Shown one piece after another: positions 39,969 through 49,192 of a DNA stretch of 64,000 nt. The stretch is from Fasciola hepatica (taxonomy: Eukaryota; Platyhelminthes; Trematoda; Plagiorchiida; Fasciolidae). The translations under genes and the position numbers were made by a program. The notes below the pieces were generated by a model, which was not told the DNA's origin, searched no databases, and saw nothing but the letters and a program-made list of their open reading frames with translations. The DNA is taken from positions 26,075,001 to 26,139,000 of the forward strand of contig CANUEZ040000024.1 of the NCBI GenBank assembly GCA_948099385.1, read 5' to 3'. How positions within the stretch are numbered: the stretch's first letter is position 1; every line of letters begins with the position of its first letter.

Positions 39969-40042
39969 TAAGGTGGTTAGTCGAGTGGTCACCGTGGTTT
40001 GATGAAAATGATAGCGGGCGGAGATGTAGGTGAGGGATAGAC
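39969..40042 (-). repeat. Left copy of the 74-bp inner inverted repeat
   Basis: The reverse complement of 50109-50182, with four mismatches in 74 bp, all C/T transitions, and no indel (paired positions sum to 90151). The minus strand contains CCACCTACATCTCCGCCCGC-like sequence and runs outwards to CTCGACTAACCACCTTA. Similarity stops abruptly inwards of it. It lies after the BEL/Pao element in that element's reading direction. Confidence 0.9.
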
Positions 40043-40499
40043 GAAAGTAGAATGAGGACTGAGTAAACAAAGATAAATAGGGCCGGATCTCCATTCACGC
40101 ATCCGGCAGAGGGTACTCTAGCAATTGGCTCAGTCCATGGCTCGGAGTGTTCCGTCTTCGCCCTGAACGAGATGGATGCTCCGCACATCCTGCTTCACCG
40201 TTCTCCTTCCGGTCTTTAGCCCAGCCGCTCTGAACAACCAGTCGGAACTTATCATGATATATCTGACAACTCTCGGAGGCTAAGTACTAAAGTGCTTTTG
40301 TCCAACGGATATCGCCACTTAGTCGGCAAATTCAAGGGTCTCTCCTTGGTTAGCCGGCTTTGCGAAGTTGGAAATATCAGTAAATACCCACGTAGCCATC
40401 CACCCCAAAAATCCTGAGTCCGATAAGTTGCTCATTTTAACCCTTGTAGGTGGCTACCGTAGAGACTTACCGGCCCCTGAGATCCAGTATTTGACCTCA

Positions 40500-41640
40500 A
40501 AGTCAACAAATCGTTTGGAGTGGGCTATAGATGAATGAGGTCTCTGGAGGAGATAAGAACCATGGGACGATTATTCATGACCCTCTCGACCCTCGTCATT
40601 GCGGCGCTCAGTTTCTCATCGTCCGGTGATTGTCCTTCGACTAAAGAGAGCGATATTGTTCTAGCAGACCTGATTAGGCTCCCTCACATCCCACTGCGAC
40701 GACAGGCCTGTAGGCCGTTGAAGTGCCATCGGAAGCCGCAGGTCGCTTTTCGGTCCAGCTTTTCTTCCCTATTTATATTTGGTTTCAACTCTGCAATTCT
40801 GGTTGGGCACCCACGAAATTCGCCCTGCTTTCCGGGTGGATGTATGATGGTACACTCTTCCACTTTGTAGGGCTTTCCTGAACTTGGAGAATACAGTCAT
40901 TTTTCGTTGAGTGCGCGGCTTCTCAGTGTTTTGCCCCAGATTTTATGAGTGACGTTAAACCCTTACCATATTTCCATCCTTTTACCCTGTGAACCACAGT
41001 GGTCTGATTTAGTCAGGTCCAGTTTCACCAAACGACCATATCCTGGGGTCGCTCATAACTTCACTAGCGGGGCCATATAATGCTCGCCAGCAACAGCTGT
41101 AAGCTTTCTCCTCTGCAGACAAGGTCGTGTTGCTCTTTTCGCGCTCGCCCTCCCCCTCCGTATTGGAAGCGGCTTCCGGGAAAAGCTTGCCAAGTAGCTT
41201 CCTTCGGAGCTTTCTTGTACGACTTATTTGTGTTTAATCATTAGGTTTCCGTGGGTTGTCGGGCAAAAAGTGCCATGAGGTGTCTTGCACCAAAGATACG
41301 GCGGGGTTTTGTCAGTTTACCCCCTATTTTAGCACCCCATTGGAGATTTCCGGATTTAGGGTTTTCGAACTGTTCTTTGGGATCAGTGATCCTTCGTTTT
41401 TTGGTCCCGGCTATCCAGGATCCCGAATCCCTTTGGTGAACGCCTCGGCTAGTATCATCATGAGTGGATCATGTTCTGCGAGGCTTTATTCGTCAGGAGT
41501 TATTGAACCCACACAGACGCAGGTGGACCGATGGAGAACCATCGTGATCGGTAAATGCCTCTTAAACCCGGTCAGACGTACGAGCGAGCGGAGCAATCCC
41601 GCCTCAGATGATAACTAATTCCACCGTGGCAGAATAGACG
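40500..41640 (-). pseudogene. BEL/Pao integrase
   Basis: Integrase would insert the cDNA into the host chromosome. On the minus strand the core region reads RRITDPKEQFENP through KLTKPRRIFGARHLMALFAR (about 41,220-41,400), a mutated form of 'R-V-x-x-x-x-P-F-x-x-x-G-x-D-Y-F-G-P' and 'K-x-Y-x-x-x-F-T-C-L-x-T-R-A-V-H'. The Asp of DYFGP is no longer visible. Around 40,800 NFVGAQPEL remains, as in 'D-N-G-T-N-F-x-G-A'. At 40,500-40,735 a good C-terminal match reads LIRSARTISLSLVEGQSPDD and VERVMNNRPMVLISS, with the catalytic-Glu position now Arg-Val-Glu-Arg. Stops are frequent. Confidence 0.8.
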
Positions 41641-41851
41641 TCGGTTCGGCGATGACTGCCGTCGTTATAGTGCTTGTGATTTCCAATTCCGCTCCATTGA
41701 GTGTTGTGGTCGCGTAAATAAGCCAGTCCTTTTCCAGACATGCACGGAAATTTGAGCCTTCTCTTTCGTGCTTCTGGACGCCAAAAATTCGTTTCACCTC
41801 TGAAATGTCAGCCTGCTGGATTGTCGGTAGACTTAATCAGCTGCCAGTGAT

Positions 41852-42130
41852 CTACGTTGTTTCATCGAGAATGACCATCGGCCTGTCGGCCACGAAATTG
41901 CTGACACTTTCGTTGACGTTGTTGCTGTGGCACAGCTCAGTCGCTGAGTCCGACCGAAACCTGGATAACAGGCGGCAGGAACTGAAGCACCTCTTTATCG
42001 TTTGTACAGCTATGAAAGCCAACAAATCCGCAGTGAGTTCGAGGCACGGGTTAAGGGCGTACCTTGAAAAAGGGCCCCGGGCCTTGTTGAACAGATTCCT
42101 CAGGGCGTAGGGTTCATCATTTCGACACAA
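41852..42130 (-). pseudogene. BEL/Pao RNase H domain
   Basis: A 92-codon minus frame reads NPCLELTADLLAFIAVQTIK, RFRSDSATELCHSNNVN and FVADRPMVILDETT. The family pattern is 'I-P-R-L-E-L-x-A-A-x-L-A-x', then 'W-T-D-S-x-T-V-L-x-W-I', then 'F-V-A-N-R-x-x-x-I'. The catalytic Glu (LEL) and Asp (SDSA) both remain. RNase H would remove template RNA during cDNA synthesis. Just downstream, STDNPA can still be read, the usual family continuation. Confidence 0.85.
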
Positions 42131-42239
42131 ACCCTCAAAATCTACGGTCCCGTCACTACTCTAAGAGGCATTAGAAAAGGCATGGAACGTTCCTTTCCGG
42201 CTCATGCTGTTTAAAAGTAAGCAACAAGGGATCCGTATG

Positions 42240-42410
42240 TTCTATAGCTTCTTCAGTGTGACTGTGAAACTCTTCCAAACAAGCCCGTCTTTTGGATCAA
42301 GTCGGTGGTATCAGTCAACTTCCCTCCGACGAAGCCGCTGCACTGGAGCCTTTTCGAGCAGAAACCAAGGGGATCGAAACCGGGTGAAGCACATAGAACG
42401 AAGATAGCAA
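42240..42410 (-). pseudogene. BEL/Pao region between RT and RNase H
   Basis: The minus strand reads YLRSMCFTRFRSPWFLLEKA and then QRLRRRELTDTTD, matching the family pattern 'F-D-P-L-G-F-L-A-P-x-x-L-x-x-K-x-x-L-Q-x-L-C-R-R-K-x-x-W-D-x'. Only about 120 bp separate it from the end of the RT N-terminal part, which shows that the palm has been lost. Confidence 0.7.
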
Positions 42411-42526
42411 GCAACACTCCGTGGTGCGTAATCGGCAGATCGGAAGCGTTTAGTCCGAAGACTAATTAACCTGCTTCAGATTTCCACTGTAGTATGCTCC
42501 ATTGGAAGTGGTGGAACAATCGACCC

Positions 42527-42957
42527 TTAAACCCCTTCAGCTTTATCGTTGTCCAAAATAATATTCAGCACTATCGGAGTGTTTGATATCAATTTTGTGA
42601 GCTGAATCATTGGGGTAGCCCACTCCGCTTTATGCAACAGACCGTCATTTCGTGATCTTCCCCGGAATTCGGCCGCGCAGCCAAGGACTGCACGGAAATA
42701 TTTCGGCTTTCTAGAGTTGAAAACTGGACGGCATCCCAAGTACCATATCTTTTCGCCGATTCCAGAGGCCGTAGTCACAATTTCCATGTGGCCAAGGGTT
42801 TTGTGGCGTACCTTGGTTTCTTAGTATTGGCCCAAGCGGTAGCCGTCATGAAGGAGCCCTTCCCCCAACAGCAGTAATCTACAAGGAGAGTAGTTTTGTT
42901 GTCCATCAGGAGATCCATCTTCACTGGCCATGTGAGGGGCAACTCTAAATTATTCAC
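42527..42957 (-). pseudogene. BEL/Pao reverse transcriptase, N-terminal part
   Basis: Two minus frames join here. The first (42775-42957) reads LELPLTWPVKMDLLMDNKTT and then a YATKPLATW-like end. The second (42527-42787) reads WYLGCRPVFNSRKPKYFRAV followed by GCAAEFRGRSRND, matching 'W-Y-L-P-H-H-P-V-x-x-P-x-K-P-x-K-x-R-V-V-F-D-C-A-A-x-x-x-G-x-S-L-N-D'. The Asp of the family's VFDCAA box has become Gly. After 42527 the palm domain stops, although several hundred bases of RT should remain. Confidence 0.85.
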
Positions 42958-43119
42958 AGGTCACTCGCTCGGTTCCGTACTAACTCCATCTCGAGCTGAT
43001 TCTCTCGCAAAAATAACAAACGATCATCTGTGAGGTAGTGGAGTTCATGATGGTAGAAGCGATGTAGCTACTGCTCCATATCCTTTTCCGCAGACACAAA
43101 ATTCACTAAGCCGAGCTAC

Positions 43120-43260
43120 CCTGTTGGTCCGTGCAATACCTAGTCCAGTTTCGTACGTGCTGTATAGGGAGCCTTTCATTTCCCCACCCTCTGATCTAGC
43201 ACTTAATGTATTTCGGGTGCGTCACCACCATACAGGGAATCCACCTAATCTTCTTCCATT
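43120..43260 (-). pseudogene. BEL/Pao linker between protease and RT
   Basis: The minus strand reads LYGGDAPEIH, a stop, VLDQRVG, and then KAPYTARTKLG. The family has 'L-I-G-x-D-x-P-E-A-H-W-V-x-D-Q-R-x-G', then 'P-Y-A-V-R-T-x-L-G-W'. This segment is highly diagnostic of BEL/Pao and distinguishes it from Gypsy and Copia elements. Confidence 0.75.
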
Positions 43261-43479
43261 TTACGGTCGTCACACTTTAAAGATGAGGCCATCTGGACAA
43301 AAACGGATCGACGGACTTCGGCACTGCGTTGAAACGTTGTCTGGTGTGAAATCCTACCTGGCCTTAAAGTGTTCATCGTTGTCCAGAGGGACGAGTTGCA
43401 GTCGTGCTCGACCCACTGCAGTGGTCTGAGTCCAACACACCAAGTTTATTATTATAATTGGGGGTTCTCTCAAGCTGGG

Positions 43480-43545
43480 GTTTTCTCGCGAAACTCTCTC
43501 TCACCAAGGTCGTGTCAGAACTTCTATCCGCAAACACTAGGGCTC
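43480..43545 (-). pseudogene. BEL/Pao aspartic protease active-site region
   Basis: The minus strand reads VFADRSSDTTLVRESFARK, against a family pattern like 'ALLDSGS-x-T-T-L-V-R-x-x-F-A'. The catalytic Asp remains, but the following Ser-Gly has become Arg-Ser, which should abolish activity. The protease would process the Gag-Pol polyprotein. It lies just after the zinc-knuckle region, as expected. Confidence 0.65.
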
Positions 43546-43619
43546 CGGCCACCCCTCAAGGTAAGACTACCCCTTGCGGCGATTACATCCAAACGAACTG
43601 GCTTTTGATAAGACTGGCA

Positions 43620-43860
43620 TACTGAGTGAATCAAGTTCGGCCTCAGGTTTCTGTCTTATAAAGCTGCCTTCAACTGATGTAGCAGCCGGTGGTGTCTGCC
43701 AGTGCAACCCTCTTGGGGGCTTCCTGGTTTCACCCAGAACCCCTACGCGGTGTGAGTTATAGTGACATACATACAAGCTTTTTCAGCCTTGGCCACTTCC
43801 CACAGTTCATTACTTGTCATAGAGGCAACTCAGGCAGTCGTTTATTCGGTGATCCCTGTC
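43620..43860 (-). pseudogene. BEL/Pao Gag zinc-knuckle region
   Basis: The minus strand shows the end of Gag, with GCTGRHHRLLHQ preceded by remnants of a Cys-rich knuckle (YVCHYNSHRV and KACMYVTITH in two frames). In BEL/Pao elements a CCHC-like knuckle is followed by the very characteristic 'C-x-x-R-H-H-x-L-L-H' word, which is preserved here almost intact. It would bind the packaged RNA. Several Cys positions are lost. Confidence 0.75.
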
Positions 43861-43979
43861 GCCAGCTTTGCACCCCGGCGGAGTAGAACCCTAAAGAGAA
43901 ACGGTTTGCTCTTTTGTTCAAGGCTCAGGCTTGAGGTGAACACTAGCAGCCATTTGCTTTCGGCTGGTACCTGGTCTGC

Positions 43980-44520
43980 TTTACTTATTGGTATCACTAA
44001 TGGGTCGACCAAACCTGCCGTCGACTATTCTCGTCTGGCGTTCTAAGTAATTGGTCAGGCCTTGGAATGCTGCTTCACAATCCCCCCGGCTAATGAGTTC
44101 TAAATCTTTGGCCCAGTAACCTTGTGGTTTGGGCGGCACGCATCGAATGATGGACTCTAATGTGTCATAGCGTTGAGATCGGACCTGTAACTCATGTGGT
44201 TTATAGCTTCAGAACAACTGTGCTTTTCCAAGCACTGGGTCAGACATCGCGCTTACATAGCTCAGTGTTCTCTTGGCCTCAAATAACACCACCGAATGAG
44301 TTTTGGGTAATCTTAAATGGTCGACCAAACATCTCTTAGAATCTTCCCTGCTTCCGTATAGCCTTGTTCTGGGTCGAGCACGGGGGGGCCACCGACAGCA
44401 CCTTTTGCCCATGCTTGGCAGTAGTGGTTTAAGTACAGTGACCTGTGCCCCGGGTATGTCGAGCTGATTGACAAACTTGTAGTACTTCTCCGGGTACCAT
44501 TCAAAGCTGACCACCTCTAC
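43980..44520 (-). pseudogene. BEL/Pao Gag, N-terminal and capsid part
   Basis: Gag would form the particle that packages the element RNA. The minus strand reads WYPEKYYKFVNQLDI, then after a frameshift LYLNHYCQAWAKGAVGG and LDPEQGYTEAGKILRDVW. The family pattern is 'Y-L-x-x-Y-C-x-G-x-A-K-x-A-I-x-G-C' followed by 'G-Y-x-E-A-R-x-I-L-x-x-x-F-G'. Further on, LERQTRIVDGRFGRPI can be read. The order and spacing match Pao Gag proteins. Stops and at least two frame changes are present. Confidence 0.75.
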
Positions 44521-44600
44521 TATACCGAAATCAAACGACTTTTTCCAACTGGCGCAATTTGCTTTACGATCGGTGTGAAGCTTTACCAGTCTTGACGACC

Positions 44601-45329
44601 TGGTATATTGCTCACTCTATGTTCAGGAATCTTTTCGGCCAGATGCGTTTGGTTACCTTCATCTGCTGCCTGTTAGCGTGCGAGCGATGACTACATTTCT
44701 GATTCAGATGCTACTAGCTTGTATATATCAACATCCTCACAACCAGATATGTCATCCGGAGAGCATGAAGTGGCATCGACAGGACTCACGGACCCAACTG
44801 TGTCTTAAGGATCAGAAGCACCCAAAACCACTCCAAAGACTTGACAGGTTACTTCCTGTCCGGGAAGCAATCATTTTGAATCTCTTTCTGGCATGCTGTT
44901 TTCCTAGGACCCATACTGGTGAATTCGAGCATCGTAAGGTGCTCCCGAGCAAGGCGTAGCCGATTTGCACAAATTCCAGAACCAAAATGAGACTGATTTT
45001 CTGTTTTTACCGTACTTGTATATAAAACAAACAGCATTGCAAAGTATACACAGACCTCAAACATGCGATCACAAGGAATCAACACGACAGCCAAGATCAC
45101 GGTGGGACAGACAAGAGGGCGAGTCACTTACATTCCAGACAGGAAATGACGAAGTTGCCCCATGGAAGCGGATAAAAAGCGGTTGCTTCACAAAAACTTT
45201 AGGCTGTACGAAAAGCACACATAATGGATATAATTGATTTTTTCCGCAGACCAACGTATTATAGTGCTCTCGGAAGATTTTTCACAGCTAGTCTTTACAG
45301 CAAGCAAGCAGATTCGACGGACGCTGCCG
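44601..45329. other. Spacer between the BEL/Pao and Gypsy elements
   Basis: About 0.7 kb separates the two 5' ends. LTRs, primer-binding sites and the Gypsy gag gene would be expected here, but none was recognised. Frames at 44678-44959 (+) and 44849-45127 (-) have no clear family. Either the LTRs are too diverged to see by eye or both elements are 5'-truncated. Confidence 0.4.
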
Positions 45330-45740
45330 GCCAAGGTAGCGGCCTATTCTACGCCATCGACCATAGCCCAGAGACGCGCTGTCTGGGAGACAGGCCCCGA
45401 ATTCTGAGTGTGGTCACATTCAGGTCAGAATTTATGCGGGGGCTCCTCCGGTTGCATATGTTCCGCTGGCAACTCCTGTATAGAGGTTTATAGACGAATT
45501 TCAAATGAATTGAATTTCAGTCTCCATCCCACTTTTCTTTGGGTTCTCCTAAAAGCAGAATTCCAAAGCTTCTTTGTTGGTGTGAACCTCTTCCATTACT
45601 TCAACCTCTTGGTTGATTCGCACCGCAGGCTACACGTGGACCGTGTGACTATTCTGTCTGTGACTGAAGTTTCGGTTCACTCTGACTCAATCAGTCCCGT
45701 TTTATCCAAAACGACCGCTTCTCAATTTTTGGTGACGTAG
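45330..45740 (+). pseudogene. Gypsy protease region
   Basis: The protease would process the polyprotein. The plus strand reads GLFYAIDHSPETRCLGDRPR (active-site region 45371-45415; the family has 'T-R-F-L-V-D-T-G-A'). In the next frame it reads FSLHPTFLWVLL and VNLFHYFNLLVDSHRRL, against the family pattern 'F-x-W-x-F-x-x-A-D-V-x-x-P-I-L-G-A-D-F-L-x-x-F-x-L-L-V-D'. The Thr-Gly of the active site is lost. The good match at the C-terminal end fixes strand and frame. Confidence 0.7.
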
Positions 45741-45812
45741 TAGATATAAGGCTTCCTGAAATGTTAGCCTCCACTCGATACGAACAACAGTTTTTTACCA
45801 CTTTCCTACCCA

Positions 45813-45882
45813 AAATTAAAGAAGTTCAACAAATCTGATCCAACACGGAAAGGAAGGTTCATTCAGTTTGATGCGGTGTCTA
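45813..45882 (+). repeat. 70-bp segment shared with 31946-32015
   Basis: Same-orientation similarity, with identical cores TTCAACAA, GATCCAAC and GAAAGGAA. It lies between the Gypsy protease and RT regions, where this family normally has poorly conserved polyprotein sequence. Confidence 0.45.
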
Positions 45883-46309
45883 AATACTGAAAGATGATAT
45901 ATCAGGACTTTGCTAATCGTATTTCACTGTGCAGATTCCCAGACTGACGATAAAAATGGAGTCGAAACAACGTTGTTCAAAGATCAGGGACCAAATGTCC
46001 CGACCGTTTGAAAAGAGCGAAGAAAGTGCGGCAGTTATACAAAGGAATAAAAATTTGGAAGGTATAGCCCTTCCAGATGAACTCTCTGTATGTAGTAAAC
46101 TTACCCTCCACTTGACATCCGTTGCGACGCCTCAGAGGAGAGACCTCTAGATACACCCTCGAAAGTGCTGTACTCATCACCCGTACCGCCTCCCATAACC
46201 GGGTCGATAGGTCGTCTTATGACCATATTAGTTCCTCCCATATTTACTGGTGCACGCGAGCTCTTACCCGATGAACTTAAATCTCGAGACCCGCCTTCGT
46301 ACACACTCC

Positions 46310-46874
46310 CGAAAAAGGTGCCATTCGCGCTTCATAAAGTCCTTTGAGCTCACCACTTTACACAGCCCCTGGAAGTTAAGGATTGGCAACTGTATGGAGG
46401 ATATAGGAGCCCAAATTCACCAAAGCTTTAGACGGGTAGCCCATCTCATATTTTTCGGATATCATGGACAACCTCAAACATGCTTGTGTTCTCTAAAATA
46501 GATCTGGTACATGCCTATCACTAGACTCTCACTGCAGGTCAGGGTACACTGAGGTTAGCAGTACCAACCACTATAGATCCCTTCGGAATTGCGTGCATGC
46601 CGCTCGGACCGAGCATTGCAGAAAAACCTTGAAGAGTTTTGGTGGCCTTGTTATCAGAGGCTCAGATCTCGTTTCCTCCCAAATAGATTACCCGTTAGTT
46701 AATAGTGAACCTGAAAGTGCGTGTAGGCGACGTGTACTTCAGTTGTTTGGGCGTTTGGCCGCAATTGGTATAACCTTCAATGCGGACAAAAGTATTTTTG
46801 TCAAAAATTCGTTTGAGTTTTTGGGCCACACCATCAATGAACTTGGAGTGCGACCCTGGAAAGACAAGGCGTAG
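46310..46874 (+). pseudogene. Gypsy reverse transcriptase
   Basis: Landmarks in order are WQLYGGYRSPN (family 'W-R-x-C-G-D-Y-R-x-L-N'), PISYFSDIMDNL in another frame (family 'Y-P-x-P-x-x-x-D-x'), FSKIDLVHAYH followed by a stop (46489-46524, motif A with its Asp intact), TTIDPFGIACMP (family 'T-x-F-G-L-F-E-x-x-R-M-P-F-G'), QIDY at 46680-46691 where the catalytic YIDD should be, and FEFLGHTINELGVRP (ending near 46860). The QIDY change removes the second catalytic Asp. The domain is recognisable along its whole length. Confidence 0.9.
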
Positions 46875-47019
46875 ACTGTCCATGAGTTTCAGAGGCCGAC
46901 GTCGTTGGCCGCTTTTCGTTGTTTCATTTGGGCGTAGGCAGTTTTTGGCGTCTCATCCAAATCTGTGCTCACTTGATGCAGCCGGTGACGCGTTTACCCC
47001 GGGGCAGTAAAGGTTTCCA

Positions 47020-47300
47020 GTGGAATTTCCCCAGGGTGCCAAGGCCGCCTCTAATGCAGTTGAAGACTCTTCGGGTCCTGCCGCTTTGCCCGTTCATTTC
47101 CACGCTGAAACTGAATTGAATGTAGCCACCGATGCTTCTAATAAAGCAATAGGCGGCGTGCTACAGCAATGGTCTATAACACAATGGAAACCATTAGCCT
47201 TTTTCTCTCGTCGTCTTCTCTCAGTAGAAGTTATTCTCTTTTCACTTGTTTGGGAACTACTTGCTGTTTACAGAATTGGTGGACACATTTGACATTTCCC
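47020..47300 (+). pseudogene. Gypsy RNase H domain
   Basis: A 90-codon frame reads LNVATDASNKAIGGVLQQW followed by KPLAFFSRRLLSVEV and LVWELLAVY. The family pattern is 'L-x-T-D-A-S-x-x-A-I-G-A-V-L-x-Q', 'P-L-A-F-F-S-R-x-L', 'Y-S-x-x-x-R-E-L-L-A-x-Y'. The first catalytic Asp (ATDAS, from 47125) and the Glu (WELLA) remain. A continuation HFPEGRQFIL follows just after the stop at 47290. Confidence 0.9.
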
Positions 47301-47739
47301 CGAAGGCAGACAATTTATCCTTGCCCATGAAAAACAACGGAAGCATACTTCCACAGTCAAACCGATGAACACTGGCCACGTGAGCTGCTTCGTTCAGACA
47401 TGGCTGCACTGCTTTCTTGTAATGTTCGTCACGTTTTGGGGGTCAGCAAAGGCAGGACCTTTGCTTTTTCTCCAGTAGACGCCAGTTCTGGTCAGCCACG
47501 GGTCGTGGACCTCAAAGTTTGGTTGCAGTTCAACGTTTGAAATCAGATAGCAGAAATCCCAGCAAACACGAATCCATAAAACCGTCACAGCTTTTGTTAG
47601 CCCCTTCCTGGGTCTCGATAATTTGTGACAACTTTGCCGCAATGGCACTTAGTCTTGCCCATTTCTTGGAGTCATAAAAATTTCGGGGTTTTACTAAACT
47701 AGGGCCATCCTGGCTTCCAACCTCCGCCAAGCTAGCTGC

Positions 47740-48760
47740 AGATGAATACCTCTGGTAAGATACACAAAAGGATGCCATCAGTGGGGTCGTCTATGTGCTT
47801 AGCTCCAAAGATCGAGGGTGAAAATGCATACGACGGCTCTTTTAGGCACCTCCCAGTTGCATTCTCAATCCTTTCTTACATTCACTTGGATATGGTTGGC
47901 CCTCAGCCCCTGCGAAGGTTTCCGTCACCTTTCAACCAACGCCGATCCTTTCGCCAGTTGGCTGAAGGCCTTTTTCACTGCCACTTATGAGGAAAAAACC
48001 GTAACAGAGGCTCCAATGTAACGCTGAGTTTCATTACAAGTTTGTCTTGTGAATGTAACTGCCGATTGCGGCGCTCGGTGAGCCAAACCCTCATAGTTTC
48101 GGCCACTGTTTTCGGGCCAAAAGGTAATTCCGTTGTATTTGGTACCGCCGTTTTATTCGCATACTTTCCCTCTCCACATTCCTTTCAGGCCATAAAGCCT
48201 TGGGGATGAACTACACGAACCAACAACCCGGGATGAACTCCATGAACCCTTTCTTGCCTCCGAATCCGCAACCTGTCCCCGAGATTTCCTCTGCTCGTCA
48301 CGGTAAATGACTTTTGCCAAATGTACGCTCCTGGGTGTGAGCCACCTGCGAAAGATATGCTGGACGTCGGCGCAGTGTTTGTTTATCAAATACCAAAACC
48401 GATTCTATCGTGGGTTCACCTCAGACCAATCGCCATTCTGAAAATTTGCCCTAGCCTACCTTGTACATTAGACTGTTTTGAAGAGGCATTGCAAAAGTCA
48501 AGCTGTCACCTATCTGGTACAACTGAAGATTACCCAGGGGTCAGTGGTATGGCTGATTGTTTCTTTAGCCGAAAGCTCCTCTTACCGCTTCCGATATCTC
48601 TTAGTGGATACACGCGCTTCCAGTAATTTCCTCTGTTTGCCTTCCACTTATAAACCTGATAATAACTCTCCAGCTTCGAAATTAACCTTTGATCAATCTC
48701 TTTGGTTACCCGAGGACTACTCTGCTACAGGTTGCGTGAGTGACTACGGTTAAGCTTCAA
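47740..48760 (+). pseudogene. Gypsy integrase core
   Basis: The plus strand reads SYIHLDMVGPQPL (about 47,875-47,915; family 'H-V-D-L-V-G-P-L-P'), and in another frame the neighbouring FRHLSTNADPFASW (family 'Y-L-L-T-x-V-D-R-F-T-R-W'). Then TADCGAR (48,056-48,076; family 'T-D-R-G-x-Q-F'). Both core Asp positions can be seen. Downstream the match weakens; a segment around 48,560-48,660 probably corresponds to the region 'L-V-Y-G-x-x-L-R-x-P-G-E-F'. Stops and frameshifts are frequent. Integrase would insert the cDNA. Confidence 0.75.
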
Positions 48761-48783
48761 ATGTCCAACTTCTGGCCTCACAG

Positions 48784-49192
48784 ATGCTCCGTTTGCAGGA
48801 GCGCCGGCAGCCATGGCAGTCTCGGCCAGCCCATTTTACACCAGGCTCGTCCACTTGCGCCCGCCTCTTTATAAAAGTGGATAGAGTTGGAACATCTCTA
48901 CAGGGGACTCAAAAAGTTCCACGCAAGTTGCTCGAGCCACGGACACTAGTTTATCTCAGCGATCAAAACGGTGAGCATAAAACCACTTCTGTCGACCGTC
49001 TTGGGATTGCTCATCTTACCTGTGGAAAAGAAATCGAGATACAGCTGAGCAATAGTACTCCAATCTTTCCGCCGCCCGTCATAGATACAACTGCTGCTCC
49101 CCAAACACCACACCCGGAAACCGTGGAGCCGCGGCGAACAGAGCCATCTGGCCGCCTTGCACAGTGGCCAAATGGTCTCAAAGATAGTACCT
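48784..49192 (+). pseudogene. Gypsy integrase C-terminal region
   Basis: A 136-codon frame reads SSTCARLFIKVDRVGTSLQ, then LVYLSDQNGEHKTTSVDRLG followed by IAHL, then a Pro- and Thr-rich tail. The family pattern is 'S-T-C-x-H-V-F-x-R-x-D-x-V-R-x-P-L-Q-P-P-Y-x-G-P-Y', then 'G-x-x-x-T-V-S-V-D-R-L-K-P-A-H'. The 'PPY-x-G-P-Y' word is lost. This is the end of the pol gene. Confidence 0.85.

Larger units (their letters stand above)
40480..44600 (-). mobile_element. Decayed BEL/Pao LTR retrotransposon
   Basis: Reading the minus strand from 44600 down to 40480 gives Gag, a zinc-binding region, protease, the linker to RT, part of RT, the region after RT, RNase H and integrase, in the canonical BEL/Pao order. 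The pieces lie in all three frames with many stops. Most of the RT palm, including the expected YVDD box, is missing, so the element is both mutated and internally deleted. LTRs were not identified on either side. Its 5' end faces the Gypsy element about 0.7 kb away; its 3' end faces the left inverted arm. Confidence 0.9.
45330..49192 (+). mobile_element. Decayed Ty3/Gypsy LTR retrotransposon
   Basis: The plus strand carries protease, RT, RNase H and integrase in Gypsy order over 3.9 kb, in shifting frames with many stops. No gag, LTR or polypurine tract was recognised. The element lies head to head with the BEL/Pao element, and its 3' end points to the right inverted arm about 1 kb away. Spacing between domains is close to that of intact Gypsy pol genes, so damage is mostly point changes and small indels rather than large deletions. 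Confidence 0.9.

Noticed and set aside
41805..42110. A 101-codon plus-strand frame
   Set aside because: It is the antisense of the BEL/Pao RNase H frame, which has clear family motifs on the minus strand.
43124..43429. Plus-strand frame considered as Gypsy Gag
   Set aside because: The opposite strand carries the BEL/Pao protease-RT linker with diagnostic words, so the plus frame is a shadow.
45180..45330. Search for LTR copies flanking the Gypsy element
   Set aside because: No direct repeat between this region and 49.2-50.1 kb could be recognised by eye, so no LTR is annotated.
48590..48640. A retropepsin-like reading (LLVDTRASSNFL) downstream of the Gypsy integrase core
   Set aside because: The Gypsy protease is already found at 45.33-45.74 kb, and this position corresponds to the later part of integrase. 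The Gly after DT is missing and no second protease half follows. Chance resemblance is more likely.
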